Positions 47,571 to 56,027 of a stretch of 64,000 bases of DNA are shown here, piece after piece. The number at the start of each line of letters is the position of its first letter. Position 1 is the stretch's first letter. Made by a program: the position numbers and the translations under genes. The notes under the pieces are model-generated. The model did no database searches. It was given only the letters and a program-made list of their open reading frames with translations, and was not told the DNA's origin. The DNA comes from Chthonomonadaceae bacterium (lineage in GTDB: Bacteria; Armatimonadota; Fimbriimonadia; Fimbriimonadales; Fimbriimonadaceae), in assembly GCA_015709495.1 (NCBI GenBank), contig CP054189.1, positions 2,728,001 through 2,792,000 of the forward strand, in the 5' to 3' direction.

Positions 47571-48704
47571 TTACTCCTTATGCGTCCTGACCAGTGTTGC
47601 GACTGCATGGGCCGCGATGCCCTCGCGCCTGCCCAAAGCTCCGAGACCTTCCGCCGTGGTCGCTTTCACGCTCAACCGGCAAGCTTCGATCCCGAGCGCG
47701 GTTGCGAGATTCTCTCGCATCTCATTTCTACGCTCTCCCAGGCGAGGAGATTCTGCGATCACCGTCGCATCGATGTTCGAGATTGCCCACCCCAAGTCCT
47801 TCACCGTTCGCGATGCGAAGGCGAGGAAGTCTCGGGACGGGGCGTTTCTCCATTCAGGGTCGGAGTTGGGAAAGTGCGTCCCGATATCTCCACACCCGAC
47901 CGCTCCGAGGAGGGCGTCGACGATTGCGTGCGCGAGCACGTCTGCGTCGGAATGGCCTTCAAGCCCACGCTCCCCTTCAAAGCGGGAGCACCCGAGCCAT
48001 AGCGGGCGGCTGGGGTCGGGGGAAAAGGCGTGGATGTCGTATCCGAATCCCGTTCGGGTCTCGGAACGCTCGGCGAGCCTCTGGGCCAGCGAGAGGTCCT
48101 CGGGGCGAGTGACTTTAAGATTCACGGCTTCGCCTTGCACCACTTGAGGTTCTACCCCGGCGGCCAGGAGCAGCGCCACCTCGTCTTGCGCGTCGGCCAC
48201 GGAACCGTCGAAGGCGCGCTTCATCCATTCGCGGGTCGCACCTTGGGGGGTCTGCATGAGCCTAAGGCCGTTGCGATCAAGCAGGCGCAACCCTCCCGAC
48301 TCTTCCCGAACGGCGTCCGAGGGCGTCACGCCCGGCGCGGCAGCCCCCGAGAGACCTATCCCTTCGATCACCCGCGAAATCAAGCCGTGGGATACGAACG
48401 GACGGGCGGCGTCGTGAATGAGGAGTACGTCGGCGTCGGCGCTGAGAGACTCGAAGGCGATGCGGGAGCTTTCCGCGCGCGTCTCCCCGCCGGCCACGAC
48501 GAAAGCCGCCTCCTGGGCAAGGGCCGCGATCGCGGCGAGGTTGGTTGCGGACGCCACGATGCCAACCTCAGCGACCTCGGGGTGCGAAAGAAACGTGTCG
48601 AACGACCAACGCCAAAGGGGCTTGCCCCCAAGGGTCGTGAGCACCTTATCCCCGCCGAACCGGCTTCCGGAACCGGCGGCTAAGAGGGCGCATGCGACTT
48701 TCAT
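47571..48704 (-). CDS. ispDF: bifunctional IspD/IspF of the MEP pathway
   Basis: 377 residues. IspD half (about 1-215) with L-L-A-A-G-S-G-S-R-F-G-G near 8 and D-A-A-R-P near 95 makes CDP-methylerythritol. The IspF half (about 218-377) has the metal-site G-Y-D-I-H, H-S-D-A-D-V-L-A-H-A and T-T-A-E-G-L-G motifs, and makes methylerythritol cyclodiphosphate. The fusion skips IspE, which is common in several phyla. Cytoplasmic isoprenoid synthesis. The hpf gene follows after four bases. Confidence 0.95.
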   Translation of the reverse strand: MKVACALLAAGSGSRFGGDKVLTTLGGKPLWRWSFDTFLSHPEVAEVGIVASATNLAAIAALAQEAAFVVAGGETRAESSRIAFESLSADADVLLIHDAARPFVSHGLISRVIEGIGLSGAAAPGVTPSDAVREESGGLRLLDRNGLRLMQTPQGATREWMKRAFDGSVADAQDEVALLLAAGVEPQVVQGEAVNLKVTRPEDLSLAQRLAERSETRTGFGYDIHAFSPDPSRPLWLGCSRFEGERGLEGHSDADVLAHAIVDALLGAVGCGDIGTHFPNSDPEWRNAPSRDFLAFASRTVKDLGWAISNIDATVIAESPRLGERRNEMRENLATALGIEACRLSVKATTAEGLGALGRREGIAAHAVATLVRTHKE

Positions 48705-48745
48705 GGCGGTTCGTCGGCGGGTTTACCCCGGAACCGACCGGAAAG

Positions 48746-49936
48746 TCAGAACCCCTTGCCGTAGGATTGCGTCCGCTTGCGGGTGTCTCCGCGTTTGCGA
48801 GCGAGTTCGGGGTCGTCGTTCTTCCGGTTGTCAGGCTCACCGTCATGTGCGGCCTGGAAGTCGATCTCGGCAAAGATCATCTTGCCGCGCTCGGTCTGGA
48901 TGACTTGAGTTACGGTAACGTCCACGTCGGTACCGAGGAACTCCTTGCCCCCATCGACGACGACCATCGTCCCGTCTTCGAGGTAGCCGATCCCTTGACC
49001 CGGCTGGTTTCCTTCGCGGACGATGTGGAGGTAAAGACCTTCCTTGGGCATCACGTTGGCGCGCATCGCCATCGCGAGGTCGTTGATGCTCAGGACTCGT
49101 ACCGCCTGAATGCTCGCGACGCGGTTGAGGTTGAAATCGTTCGTGATGATGTCTGCGCCGAGCGCCTTGGCGAGTCGCACCAACCTCGAATCGACCCCGT
49201 CGTTGAGATCAGGCGCGAGCCGGTCGTGGATTCGGACTTCGAGCGGGAAGTCCGCTTCGAGATGCCGGAGAATATCGAGCCCCCGCCGACCTCGCTGGCG
49301 TCGGAGAGGATCGTGGCTGTCGGCGATGTACTGCAGTTCATCGAGTACGAATCCGGGGACGTACAACTGCCCTTCGAGGAACCCTGTACGGGCGAGGTCG
49401 TAAATCCGGCCGTCGATGAGGACGTTCGTATCGAGGATGCGAAGACCCCTTCGACCGCGGCGGGTGCTGCCCTTATACCAGGGGAGGATTTCGGCCATGG
49501 AGTTCAGGGCATAAACCGAGAGCGCGGAGAACCCAAGCGTGAGGCCGATCACGGCGAGCGGGATGTAGATTCCGAGGTTGAGCGAATTGAGGAGCAGCAG
49601 GAACGGCATCGAGGTGATGATCCCTGCAAAGGTCCCAAGGAACAGGGTGACTCGTTCGCCGGTGTCCATCGTGACCCACCACTCGGCCACTTTGTCGCCG
49701 ACCAGTACGAACGTCCGCGCCAGTCCCGCTCCCGCGACAAGCCCAAGCACGCCGAAGGCAAGTTGGGTGATCGGTGAGTTCGCCCCTGAATAGCCGAGGT
49801 TGTCCTGCTCGCCTGGATTGATGAGCATCGCGACCCAGCGGTAGATGGCATCGAGCGCCATCGGGGACGCAACCGCAAAGGCGACGCCTCCCGCGACCGT
49901 CAGGATCACGATGAATACTTTCTGTCTGCGTGACAA
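48746..49936 (-). CDS. membrane PIN/TRAM-domain protein (YacL-like)
   Basis: 396 residues from a TTG at 49936; AAGGA about 9 bases upstream supports it. Four N-terminal membrane helices (about 5-145) are followed by a PIN domain with the acidic residues of L-D-T-N-V-L-I-D near 172, R-G-L-D-I-L, and I-T-N-D-F-N-L-N. The C-terminal TRAM-type RNA-binding domain (D-G-T-M-V-V-V-D-G-G) runs to about 370, then a basic tail. PilT-N/PIN proteins of this type (YacL) are putative membrane-associated ribonucleases. It is 41 bases upstream of ispDF, a neighbourhood seen in many bacteria. Confidence 0.9.
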   Translation of the reverse strand: MSRRQKVFIVILTVAGGVAFAVASPMALDAIYRWVAMLINPGEQDNLGYSGANSPITQLAFGVLGLVAGAGLARTFVLVGDKVAEWWVTMDTGERVTLFLGTFAGIITSMPFLLLLNSLNLGIYIPLAVIGLTLGFSALSVYALNSMAEILPWYKGSTRRGRRGLRILDTNVLIDGRIYDLARTGFLEGQLYVPGFVLDELQYIADSHDPLRRQRGRRGLDILRHLEADFPLEVRIHDRLAPDLNDGVDSRLVRLAKALGADIITNDFNLNRVASIQAVRVLSINDLAMAMRANVMPKEGLYLHIVREGNQPGQGIGYLEDGTMVVVDGGKEFLGTDVDVTVTQVIQTERGKMIFAEIDFQAAHDGEPDNRKNDDPELARKRGDTRKRTQSYGKGF

Positions 49937-49965
49937 CCGCTTGATTCCTTAGTTGTAAATCTTCC

Positions 49966-51396
49966 TTACATTGTAGGCCGCTTTTTCAAAGACTCAAGGA
50001 CTTCAATTTTCGCACCGTCCAAAAACGTGAACAAGTAGGCATCTTCGACAGAGCCCTGGCTCAACTTGATATGTCCCGGCGAGACTAGGAGTGTGGGCCT
50101 CGTGGCATCGACTCCGAACCACCGCTTGCCGTCGAAGACCTCGCACCATGCGTGGTAATAGAATGCACCGTCTTGGTACACGAGCCCGCTGACCAACCGT
50201 GTCGGAATCCCGGTTGCCCGCAGGAGCGCGGCTGTGAGGATGGCGTAGTCGCGGCAGACTCCCTCCTTCGTCGCAAGGACTTCCCTTGCGTCTCGCAAAA
50301 CCCCGATCCCGGCGTTGGGGCTCATTTCCCGGTTGACCCACCTGACCACGGACAGGGTCGCAGAAGAAAGACGCGAATCTTGGCCGATGATGCCGCTCGC
50401 CAACTTGCCCAGGTTGGGGTCGTCCGAAGGGATCAGCATCGAGGGTCGCACCCACTTCTGGGCAAACTGCGCAGCGGACGAAATCGTGGCTTCGCTTTCG
50501 AGCGGGAACGGCCACGGATGCGTTTCGACGGTCCACGACGAGTCCTCTTCCTTGAGGCTCTGGTGGTCGTCTCCCGGCGCCCGTGAGAGATCGACGCCGG
50601 AGATTCTCAGACGCAATCGCCGCAACTCGGACGGGTTGGGTATGGGCTTGTCAGGGACGATGCGGCTGAGGCTCGCGAGGTCGCGGAACTCGCCCCCTTC
50701 GCTTGCGGCGAGGGCCTCCTCTCGGGTCGCGGGGATCATCAACATCCCCATCGGGCCTTCGATCTTGATGAGGTCGCCCTTCGCGCTGAGATAAACCTTC
50801 GAGACCGCGCGAGGTTCGCTGACTTCAATGAGGGTCGCTTGAACCTCTACGCCGTTCACCTGAGCCTGCACCGGCCCGACGAGCTTGGCGGTGGTCTTGA
50901 CGAGGGTCACGGTCATGGGGTCGAAAACGTAGTAGGACTGGGATGATCCCTGGCTGAGACCGGAGGTCAGGAGGGCTTGAACTGCGTCGTCGGTGACGGG
51001 AGCGTCTTCCGGGAGGTCGAGGGTCTTGGTGGTGAGATTGCCCGAATTGTCCACGGCAACGCGGATTTCTTTGCCGAGGAAGGTGGCTTCTATTGTCTGG
51101 GATCGGCCGCCGCTCTCCACTTGAAAGCGCATCGACCGCGTTGCGCCTTTGGCGTCGTTCCAGGTGGAGCCTTCGATCTGAAGTCCTAGGGCCGCGCCGA
51201 GCATTTTCGCGTCGAATCGGGTCGTCGAGTCGGTACGGCGAAACACCTCGCCCCCCACGTTCTCTTCGTGAACCGCCGTCCGGACATACCCGACCTTCAT
51301 CCCCTGGAGGTGGATTGTCAGGAAGGTCTCGTCCGCCCACGTTAGGGAGACCAGAGCCAGGAGAAGGAGGACCCAACGAAGCTTCATTCCGTTCAT
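49966..51396 (-). CDS. exported transglutaminase-like protein
   Basis: 476 residues from the ATG at 51396 (or 51387), with signal peptide to about residue 20. A beta-rich N-terminal half (about 25-330) precedes the transglutaminase core (about 365-450), with catalytic Cys in G-V-C-R-D-Y, His in Y-Y-H-A-W and Asp in G-V-D-A-T-R-P. Acts in the periplasm as a protease or cross-linking enzyme of unknown substrate. GGTACGGT lies 11 bases before the ATG. Gene ends 29 bases before the TTG start of the PIN/TRAM gene, so they may be co-transcribed. Confidence 0.85.
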   Translation of the reverse strand: MNGMKLRWVLLLLALVSLTWADETFLTIHLQGMKVGYVRTAVHEENVGGEVFRRTDSTTRFDAKMLGAALGLQIEGSTWNDAKGATRSMRFQVESGGRSQTIEATFLGKEIRVAVDNSGNLTTKTLDLPEDAPVTDDAVQALLTSGLSQGSSQSYYVFDPMTVTLVKTTAKLVGPVQAQVNGVEVQATLIEVSEPRAVSKVYLSAKGDLIKIEGPMGMLMIPATREEALAASEGGEFRDLASLSRIVPDKPIPNPSELRRLRLRISGVDLSRAPGDDHQSLKEEDSSWTVETHPWPFPLESEATISSAAQFAQKWVRPSMLIPSDDPNLGKLASGIIGQDSRLSSATLSVVRWVNREMSPNAGIGVLRDAREVLATKEGVCRDYAILTAALLRATGIPTRLVSGLVYQDGAFYYHAWCEVFDGKRWFGVDATRPTLLVSPGHIKLSQGSVEDAYLFTFLDGAKIEVLESLKKRPTM

Positions 51397-51679
51397 TGTG
51401 ATGGCGAACCGTACCCTAGAGACGAACAATGAGGCCCAGGTTCTTCGTTCCCTGCCGCAAAGGGAGTCCCAATGACCCGGCAAAAAAAGCTCTCGAGGAA
51501 ACCCTTTGAGGGTTTGGGGCGTCCAAACGGCTCGGAACCGGTTGACCGGGCATTGACACAGCGGACCTATGGACCGGTAGCATCGCAAGCGCTCGGCTGA
51601 CCGGGTCCGCCTAGAGAAAACGGGCGATCAGCCGATTTGCTGGATGAAGCCAAGTCCCCAACCTTCAAAAACCTGAACC
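51397..51679. other. divergent gap between the transglutaminase and topA
   Basis: 283 bases. AAACCC (51499-51504) and GGGTTT (51510-51515) form a small stem, and a seven-base A run (51482-51488) lies beside it; on the minus strand this could act as an attenuator before the transglutaminase gene, but the stem and the T run are 10 bases apart. The plus strand holds the topA promoter candidate described separately. No coding sequence is seen. Confidence 0.35.
51553..51583 (+). promoter_or_regulatory. candidate topA promoter
   Basis: TTGACA (51553-51558) and TAGCAT (51578-51583, preceded by GG) are 19 bases apart. The transcript would start near 51590, leaving a leader of about 90 bases before the topA ATG at 51680. 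Confidence 0.4.
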
Positions 51680-54379
51680 ATGCCGAAAAAGCTTGTCATT
51701 GTCGAATCCCCTGCAAAGGCGATCACGCTTCGGCGGATCCTGGGCGCGGCGTACCGCGTCGAGGCGAGCGTCGGGCATATCCGCGACCTGCCTGAGAACC
51801 GTAAAGGGCTTCCCAAGGACCTGCAAAGCAAGTGGTGGGCCGACTATGCGGTGGACGTGGATAACGGTTTCGAGCCTTACTACCAGGTTTCGAGCGGCAA
51901 GGAGAAGGCCGTCCGCACGCTCAAAGAAGCTTTGAAGGATGCCCACGAGCTGATCCTCGCAACGGACGAGGACCGGGAGGGCGAGAGCATTTCTTGGCAC
52001 CTCCTGGAGGTTCTAAAACCTCGGAAGGGAGTTCCGGTCATGCGAATCGCCTTTCACGAAATTACGAAGGATGCGATCTTGCAGGCGCTTCGGACCCCCC
52101 GCCCGATCGACGAGCAACTCGTCAAAGCTCAGGAGACTCGGAGGATTCTCGACCGGCTGTACGGATACACGCTTTCGCCCGTTCTGTGGCGCAAAGTGGC
52201 GCGCGACCTCAGCGCGGGGCGGGTCCAAACCCCTGCGGTGAAGCTCGTCGTGGATCGTGAAAAGCAGCGACGGGCGTTTCAGACAGGGGAGTATTGGGAC
52301 CTGCGGGCGCGGTTGGAGTCCCAAGGAATCAAGTTCGAAGCCGACCTTCGCTTCGTCGACGGTTCCCCGGTGGTTTCGGGCACGGACTTCGACGACTCCA
52401 CGGGGACCGTTCGAACGGAGGGCGCCGTGCTCCTGGACGAGCGCAGGTGCGAAGAGCTTCGCGCGGCGGCGGACCGAGCCGATGGGTGGAAGGTCGCGCG
52501 AGTCGAAACGAAGGACGTCAAGGACCGCGCTCCTGCGCCGTTTCGAACCACAACGCTCCAGCAGGAGGCCAACCGGAAGTTCGGATGGACGGCGGACCGA
52601 ACGATGAGGGTCGCCCAAGACCTATATGAGGGCGTCGATATCGGCGGGGGCGAGCGGGTTGGCCTGATCACCTACATGCGAACCGACAGCCTGAACCTCG
52701 CCAAGGAGGCCGTCGAGTCGATTCGGAAGGAGATATCCAGGAAATTCGGAGACGATTACCTTCCTGCCAAACCGAATCGCTATTCCTCGAAGGTCGCAAA
52801 CGCGCAGGAAGCGCACGAAGCGATTCGCCCGTCGTCCATCGAGCGAAGCCCGGAGAGCTTGAAAGCGGCCCTTCAGGGACTCAGTAAGCAGCACTACGAC
52901 CTTTATGAATTGATTTATCGCCGCACTCTCGCTTGTCAAATGCTCCCCGCTGACGCGGCCCGAACGACCGTCGAGATCGAGGTCGCCACCGACGCCGGAG
53001 AGCTTCGCTTCGCCGCTTCGGGAAAGAGGATTCTGTTTCCTGGGTTCCTCTTGGCTTATGTGGAGGGTTCGGATTCGCAGCAGGAGGAGTTAGAAAAGAA
53101 GGAGTCTCCGCTTCCGGAGCTTGCCGCAGGCGACTTGGTGGCAAAACTCGGTGTCGAGTCGAAGCGCCACGAAACGCAGCCGCCTCCTCGGTACACCGAC
53201 GCGACGCTCATCAAGGCGCTGGAGGACCTTGGGATCGGCCGCCCGAGCACCTACGCGACGATCCTTTCGGTGATCGTTGACCGGGGTTATGTTCGCAATC
53301 GAGGCCGCACGCTGATTCCTACCTGGCTCGCGTTCCTGACAATGGAGGTTCTCGAAGGGAGCTTCCATGAGTTTGTCGATCTGAAGTTCACCGCTAAGAT
53401 GGATGAGGCGCTTGACGAGGTAGCGAACGGGAAGCAGGACCCCAAGAAGTACCTGGAGACGTTCTTCTTGCGGGGCAACGGCGCTCCGGGCTTGCGGCCT
53501 GCGGTGGAATCGCGTAAGGACGACATCCCCTTCCCCGTGATGGAGCTCGGAACGGACCCCGAATCAGGCGAGAGAGTCATCGTTCGGCTCGGTAAGGACG
53601 GCCACGCGTTCTTGCAGAAGGGCCCCGTCGAAACCAAGCAGTTTGCGAACGTCCCCGACGACTTGGAGCCCGACCAGTTGACCCTATCTAAGGCGTTGGA
53701 GCTATTGAGCCAGGGCAGGCAGCAGGAGGCCGAAGGTCTTGGGGTTCATCCCGAATCCGGGCGACGGCTTCTGCTCCGCAAGAAGAACGGTTACTACCTT
53801 GAAGTCGAGCGTACGGACGACGAGATCGAAGGCAAGGTGAAGCCTCAGTGGATCAGCCTTCCGAGCGAAGTCGATCCTCGCGAGCTTTCCCAGGATGACC
53901 TCGACTATCTTTGCGGGCTGCCTTCGACTCTCGGCCAGCATCCCGCGACCCACGAGCCCATCACGTTTCGCATCGGCCGGTATGGGCCCTATGTGCAAAG
54001 CGGGCAGGAAATGAGGAGCGTGGAGGATTGGCGCGCCGGCAAATCGATGAGCGTGGAGGAGGCTGTGGAGCTTCTTTCGAAGCCCAAGCAAGGGCGGAAG
54101 TCAGGCGGAAACAGCCGCGCTCCAATCCAGGAGTTTCCGCCGAACGCGTCGGGGGCGTCGCCGATTCGGGTGATGAGCGGGTTTTACGGCCCTTATGTAA
54201 CCGACGGGAAGGTCAACGCGACCGTTCCCAAGGGTACCGACCCTTCTAAGCTGACTTTGGAGGAAGCACTCGAACTCCTCCGCAAGAAGGCGGCTCAAGG
54301 TCCCTCAAGGCGCGGAAAGGGGCGGCAGACTAAGCGGGGCAAGGCGAAGCCCGCAACGCGGCGCTCGAAAAAGGGATAG
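51680..54379 (+). CDS. topA: DNA topoisomerase I
   Basis: 899 residues. TOPRIM domain (about 1-115) with V-E-S-P-A-K near 7 and T-D-E-D-R-E-G-E near 94, and the catalytic Tyr332 in L-I-T-Y-M-R-T-D-S. The C-terminal part carries repeated topoisomerase C-terminal domains (R-I-G-R-Y-G-P-Y-V near 770, F-Y-G-P-Y-V-T-D-G near 830) and a basic Lys/Arg tail in place of Cys4 zinc fingers. It relaxes negative supercoils in the cytoplasm. No ribosome site is obvious before the ATG. Convergent with ppa, with a gap of 6 bases. Confidence 0.95.
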   Translation: MPKKLVIVESPAKAITLRRILGAAYRVEASVGHIRDLPENRKGLPKDLQSKWWADYAVDVDNGFEPYYQVSSGKEKAVRTLKEALKDAHELILATDEDREGESISWHLLEVLKPRKGVPVMRIAFHEITKDAILQALRTPRPIDEQLVKAQETRRILDRLYGYTLSPVLWRKVARDLSAGRVQTPAVKLVVDREKQRRAFQTGEYWDLRARLESQGIKFEADLRFVDGSPVVSGTDFDDSTGTVRTEGAVLLDERRCEELRAAADRADGWKVARVETKDVKDRAPAPFRTTTLQQEANRKFGWTADRTMRVAQDLYEGVDIGGGERVGLITYMRTDSLNLAKEAVESIRKEISRKFGDDYLPAKPNRYSSKVANAQEAHEAIRPSSIERSPESLKAALQGLSKQHYDLYELIYRRTLACQMLPADAARTTVEIEVATDAGELRFAASGKRILFPGFLLAYVEGSDSQQEELEKKESPLPELAAGDLVAKLGVESKRHETQPPPRYTDATLIKALEDLGIGRPSTYATILSVIVDRGYVRNRGRTLIPTWLAFLTMEVLEGSFHEFVDLKFTAKMDEALDEVANGKQDPKKYLETFFLRGNGAPGLRPAVESRKDDIPFPVMELGTDPESGERVIVRLGKDGHAFLQKGPVETKQFANVPDDLEPDQLTLSKALELLSQGRQQEAEGLGVHPESGRRLLLRKKNGYYLEVERTDDEIEGKVKPQWISLPSEVDPRELSQDDLDYLCGLPSTLGQHPATHEPITFRIGRYGPYVQSGQEMRSVEDWRAGKSMSVEEAVELLSKPKQGRKSGGNSRAPIQEFPPNASGASPIRVMSGFYGPYVTDGKVNATVPKGTDPSKLTLEEALELLRKKAAQGPSRRGKGRQTKRGKAKPATRRSKKG

Positions 54380-54385
54380 GGCCGC

Positions 54386-54895
54386 CTACCGATCCGTGCG
54401 GTACTTTTCGATGATCTCGACGGCCGTGGCGACGTCCTCCCAGCCGAGGACTTCCACCGACTTCTCTTCGAGGGTCTTGTAGACCTCAAAGAAGTGGACG
54501 AGTTCTTTTCGGGTGTGCTCTTGGAGGTCGTTCAGCGACTTCCTCATTGCGTACCTGGGGTCTTTCGTCGCCACGCAGATGATCTTCTCGTCAGAGCCCT
54601 TTTCGTCTCTCATTTTCAGGACCCCAATGGCTTTCGCTTCGACCACGCACCCTGGAAACGTCGGGTGAGATACGAGTACGAGCACGTCGATGGGGTCGCC
54701 GTCGACGTAGTGAGTCTGGGGAATGAAGCCGTAGTCGAACGGATAGAAGAGCGGGGAAAACAGGACACGATCGAGTCGGAACGTCCCCAACTCCGTGTCG
54801 AATTCGTACTTGTTGGTGCTTCCTTTCGGTATTTCGATGATCGTATTGAAGACGCCCGGGGCGTTCGGGCCGATGGGAACGTTCAGGAGGGACAT
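54386..54895 (-). CDS. ppa: inorganic pyrophosphatase, family I
   Basis: 169 residues. The active-site set is clear: E-I-P-K-G-S near 22, D-Y-G-F-I-P near 54, D-G-D-P-I-D-V-L near 66, and K-D-P-R-Y near 108. It hydrolyses pyrophosphate in the cytoplasm with magnesium. The ATG at 54895 has TACCAT six bases ahead and no ribosome site, indicating a leaderless message. The gene is divergent from a secreted protein gene whose own promoter lies in the same gap. Confidence 0.95.
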   Translation of the reverse strand: MSLLNVPIGPNAPGVFNTIIEIPKGSTNKYEFDTELGTFRLDRVLFSPLFYPFDYGFIPQTHYVDGDPIDVLVLVSHPTFPGCVVEAKAIGVLKMRDEKGSDEKIICVATKDPRYAMRKSLNDLQEHTRKELVHFFEVYKTLEEKSVEVLGWEDVATAVEIIEKYRTDR

Positions 54896-54901
54896 GCTCG
54901 G

Positions 54902-54907
54902 ATGGTA
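54902..54907 (-). promoter_or_regulatory. -10-like TACCAT six bases before ppa
   Basis: GGTACCAT on the minus strand; TACCAT (54907-54902) is followed by CCGAGC and the ppa ATG at 54895. Confidence 0.5.
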
Positions 54908-54923
54908 CCGAACGCCGGTGGGT

Positions 54924-54952
54924 TTGCACTCGCGGGGGATTTATTGTAGACT
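54924..54952 (+). promoter_or_regulatory. promoter of the secreted-protein gene at 54984
   Basis: TTGCAC (54924-54929), a 17-base spacer and TAGACT (54947-54952). The transcript would begin near 54959, about 11 bases before the GGAGG at 54970-54974. This is the best-spaced -35/-10 pair found in the window. Confidence 0.5.
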
Positions 54953-54983
54953 TGGTCGGAAACCATCGTGGAGGATTGGACTA

Positions 54984-55577
54984 TTGAACTCAAGAATGAA
55001 GACTCTCGTCGTAGTTGGGCTGCTTTGCGCCGCGCTCCCCGCCTTGGCCTCTGACCCCAAAGCTGTCGCGCCCTTGAACCTTGATCTGCCTATTCCCAAG
55101 GTCAACATCGAGGTGAAGTTGTACGCCCCAACGAGCAACGACCTCAAGGACATCGGCATCGACTGGGGATTCGGTCTAGGGGTTTCGGCTCGAACTGGCA
55201 TGCCGGGCGCTAGCGGGGTTCAGGCCATTTATGGCTTGGAATGGACGCAAAGCCTGGGAGGCGGAGATCGCTTCCAGACTTATGGCGGAGCGGTGGGATT
55301 GGCTATCGACCTGATTAACCGCCGTTCGGTGACCACAACGGTCGTCACTCCGCCCAAACTGATCTTGATGGGCGGACTCTACGAGTCTCGGCTTTCCGGA
55401 GGCGGCAACGTATGGAAGGAGTCGGGATTCGGGTTCGATGCGGGGCTCGAGTTCTCGGTTCCGGGTTTCTCGAGCGTGCCAGTGATTCAGGCACTCTTTA
55501 GCAAGCGACCTTCCGCCGGTGGCATCAAGCACGAGAGAGTCTTGATCGTCATGGTGATTCCGACGATCATCCGTTAG
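54984..55577 (+). CDS. secreted beta-rich protein of unknown function
   Basis: 197 residues from a TTG at 54984. GGAGG (54970-54974) is nine bases before this TTG but 21 before the first ATG (54996), so the TTG is preferred. Signal peptide ends near residue 24 (L-P-A-L-A-S-D). The mature part alternates strands and Gly-rich turns (I-G-I-D-W-G-F-G-L-G-V, I-Y-G-L-E-W, G-F-G-F-D-A-G-L-E-F), suggesting a small beta-barrel in the outer membrane or a beta-sandwich. The conserved-looking C-terminal V-M-V-I-P-T-I-I-R has no known meaning. No family is recognised. Confidence 0.65.
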   Translation: MNSRMKTLVVVGLLCAALPALASDPKAVAPLNLDLPIPKVNIEVKLYAPTSNDLKDIGIDWGFGLGVSARTGMPGASGVQAIYGLEWTQSLGGGDRFQTYGGAVGLAIDLINRRSVTTTVVTPPKLILMGGLYESRLSGGGNVWKESGFGFDAGLEFSVPGFSSVPVIQALFSKRPSAGGIKHERVLIVMVIPTIIR

Positions 55578-55583
55578 CCTAAC

Positions 55584-55967
55584 TCAGCCTTGCTTGCCGA
55601 TCAATAGGCTGGCCACATAAATCACGGCGCAGATCACCGCAAGAGCCAGGAACTGCCGAGTGGCGGTCATGGCGACCTCGACGGTCTGCGCCTTCTTACC
55701 TTCGACTTTGTTGAGGACCTTGATGAGTTCCGAGATCCTCTGGCTTTCGGGATATTGCAGGGCTTCAGGACACAATTCGAACGCCTTCCGCAACTGCTGG
55801 TCAGTGGGGTTGCCCTGTACGGCGATCTTGAGTTTGCGGAACTCTTCGCGGTTGTTGAAGAGGCTCCGGGACAAGAGGAACGTCGCAAAGGAAGCGACGA
55901 CGCCCACAATTCCGAGGATCAACGCGATCGGTCCGGCAACCTGAAGAATCGATTTCAGAGTCTCCAT
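55584..55967 (-). CDS. two-helix membrane protein of unknown function
   Basis: 127 residues. Membrane helices at about 12-33 and 104-122 flank a soluble middle (about 40-100) with R-K-L-K-I-A-V-Q-G-N, Q-L-R-K-A-F-E-L-C-P-E-A and a helical Leu-rich segment (I-S-E-L-I-K-V-L-N-K-V). No family recognised. It stands apart, convergent with the secreted-protein gene (6-base gap) and 60 bases downstream of the SRAP gene, in the same direction. Confidence 0.65.
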   Translation of the reverse strand: METLKSILQVAGPIALILGIVGVVASFATFLLSRSLFNNREEFRKLKIAVQGNPTDQQLRKAFELCPEALQYPESQRISELIKVLNKVEGKKAQTVEVAMTATRQFLALAVICAVIYVASLLIGKQG

Positions 55968-56027
55968 CGTTGGAAGGACGAAACTGCGACCCCTTTCGTG
56001 CGAAGGATCGAAGGGAGTTGGGGCAGC

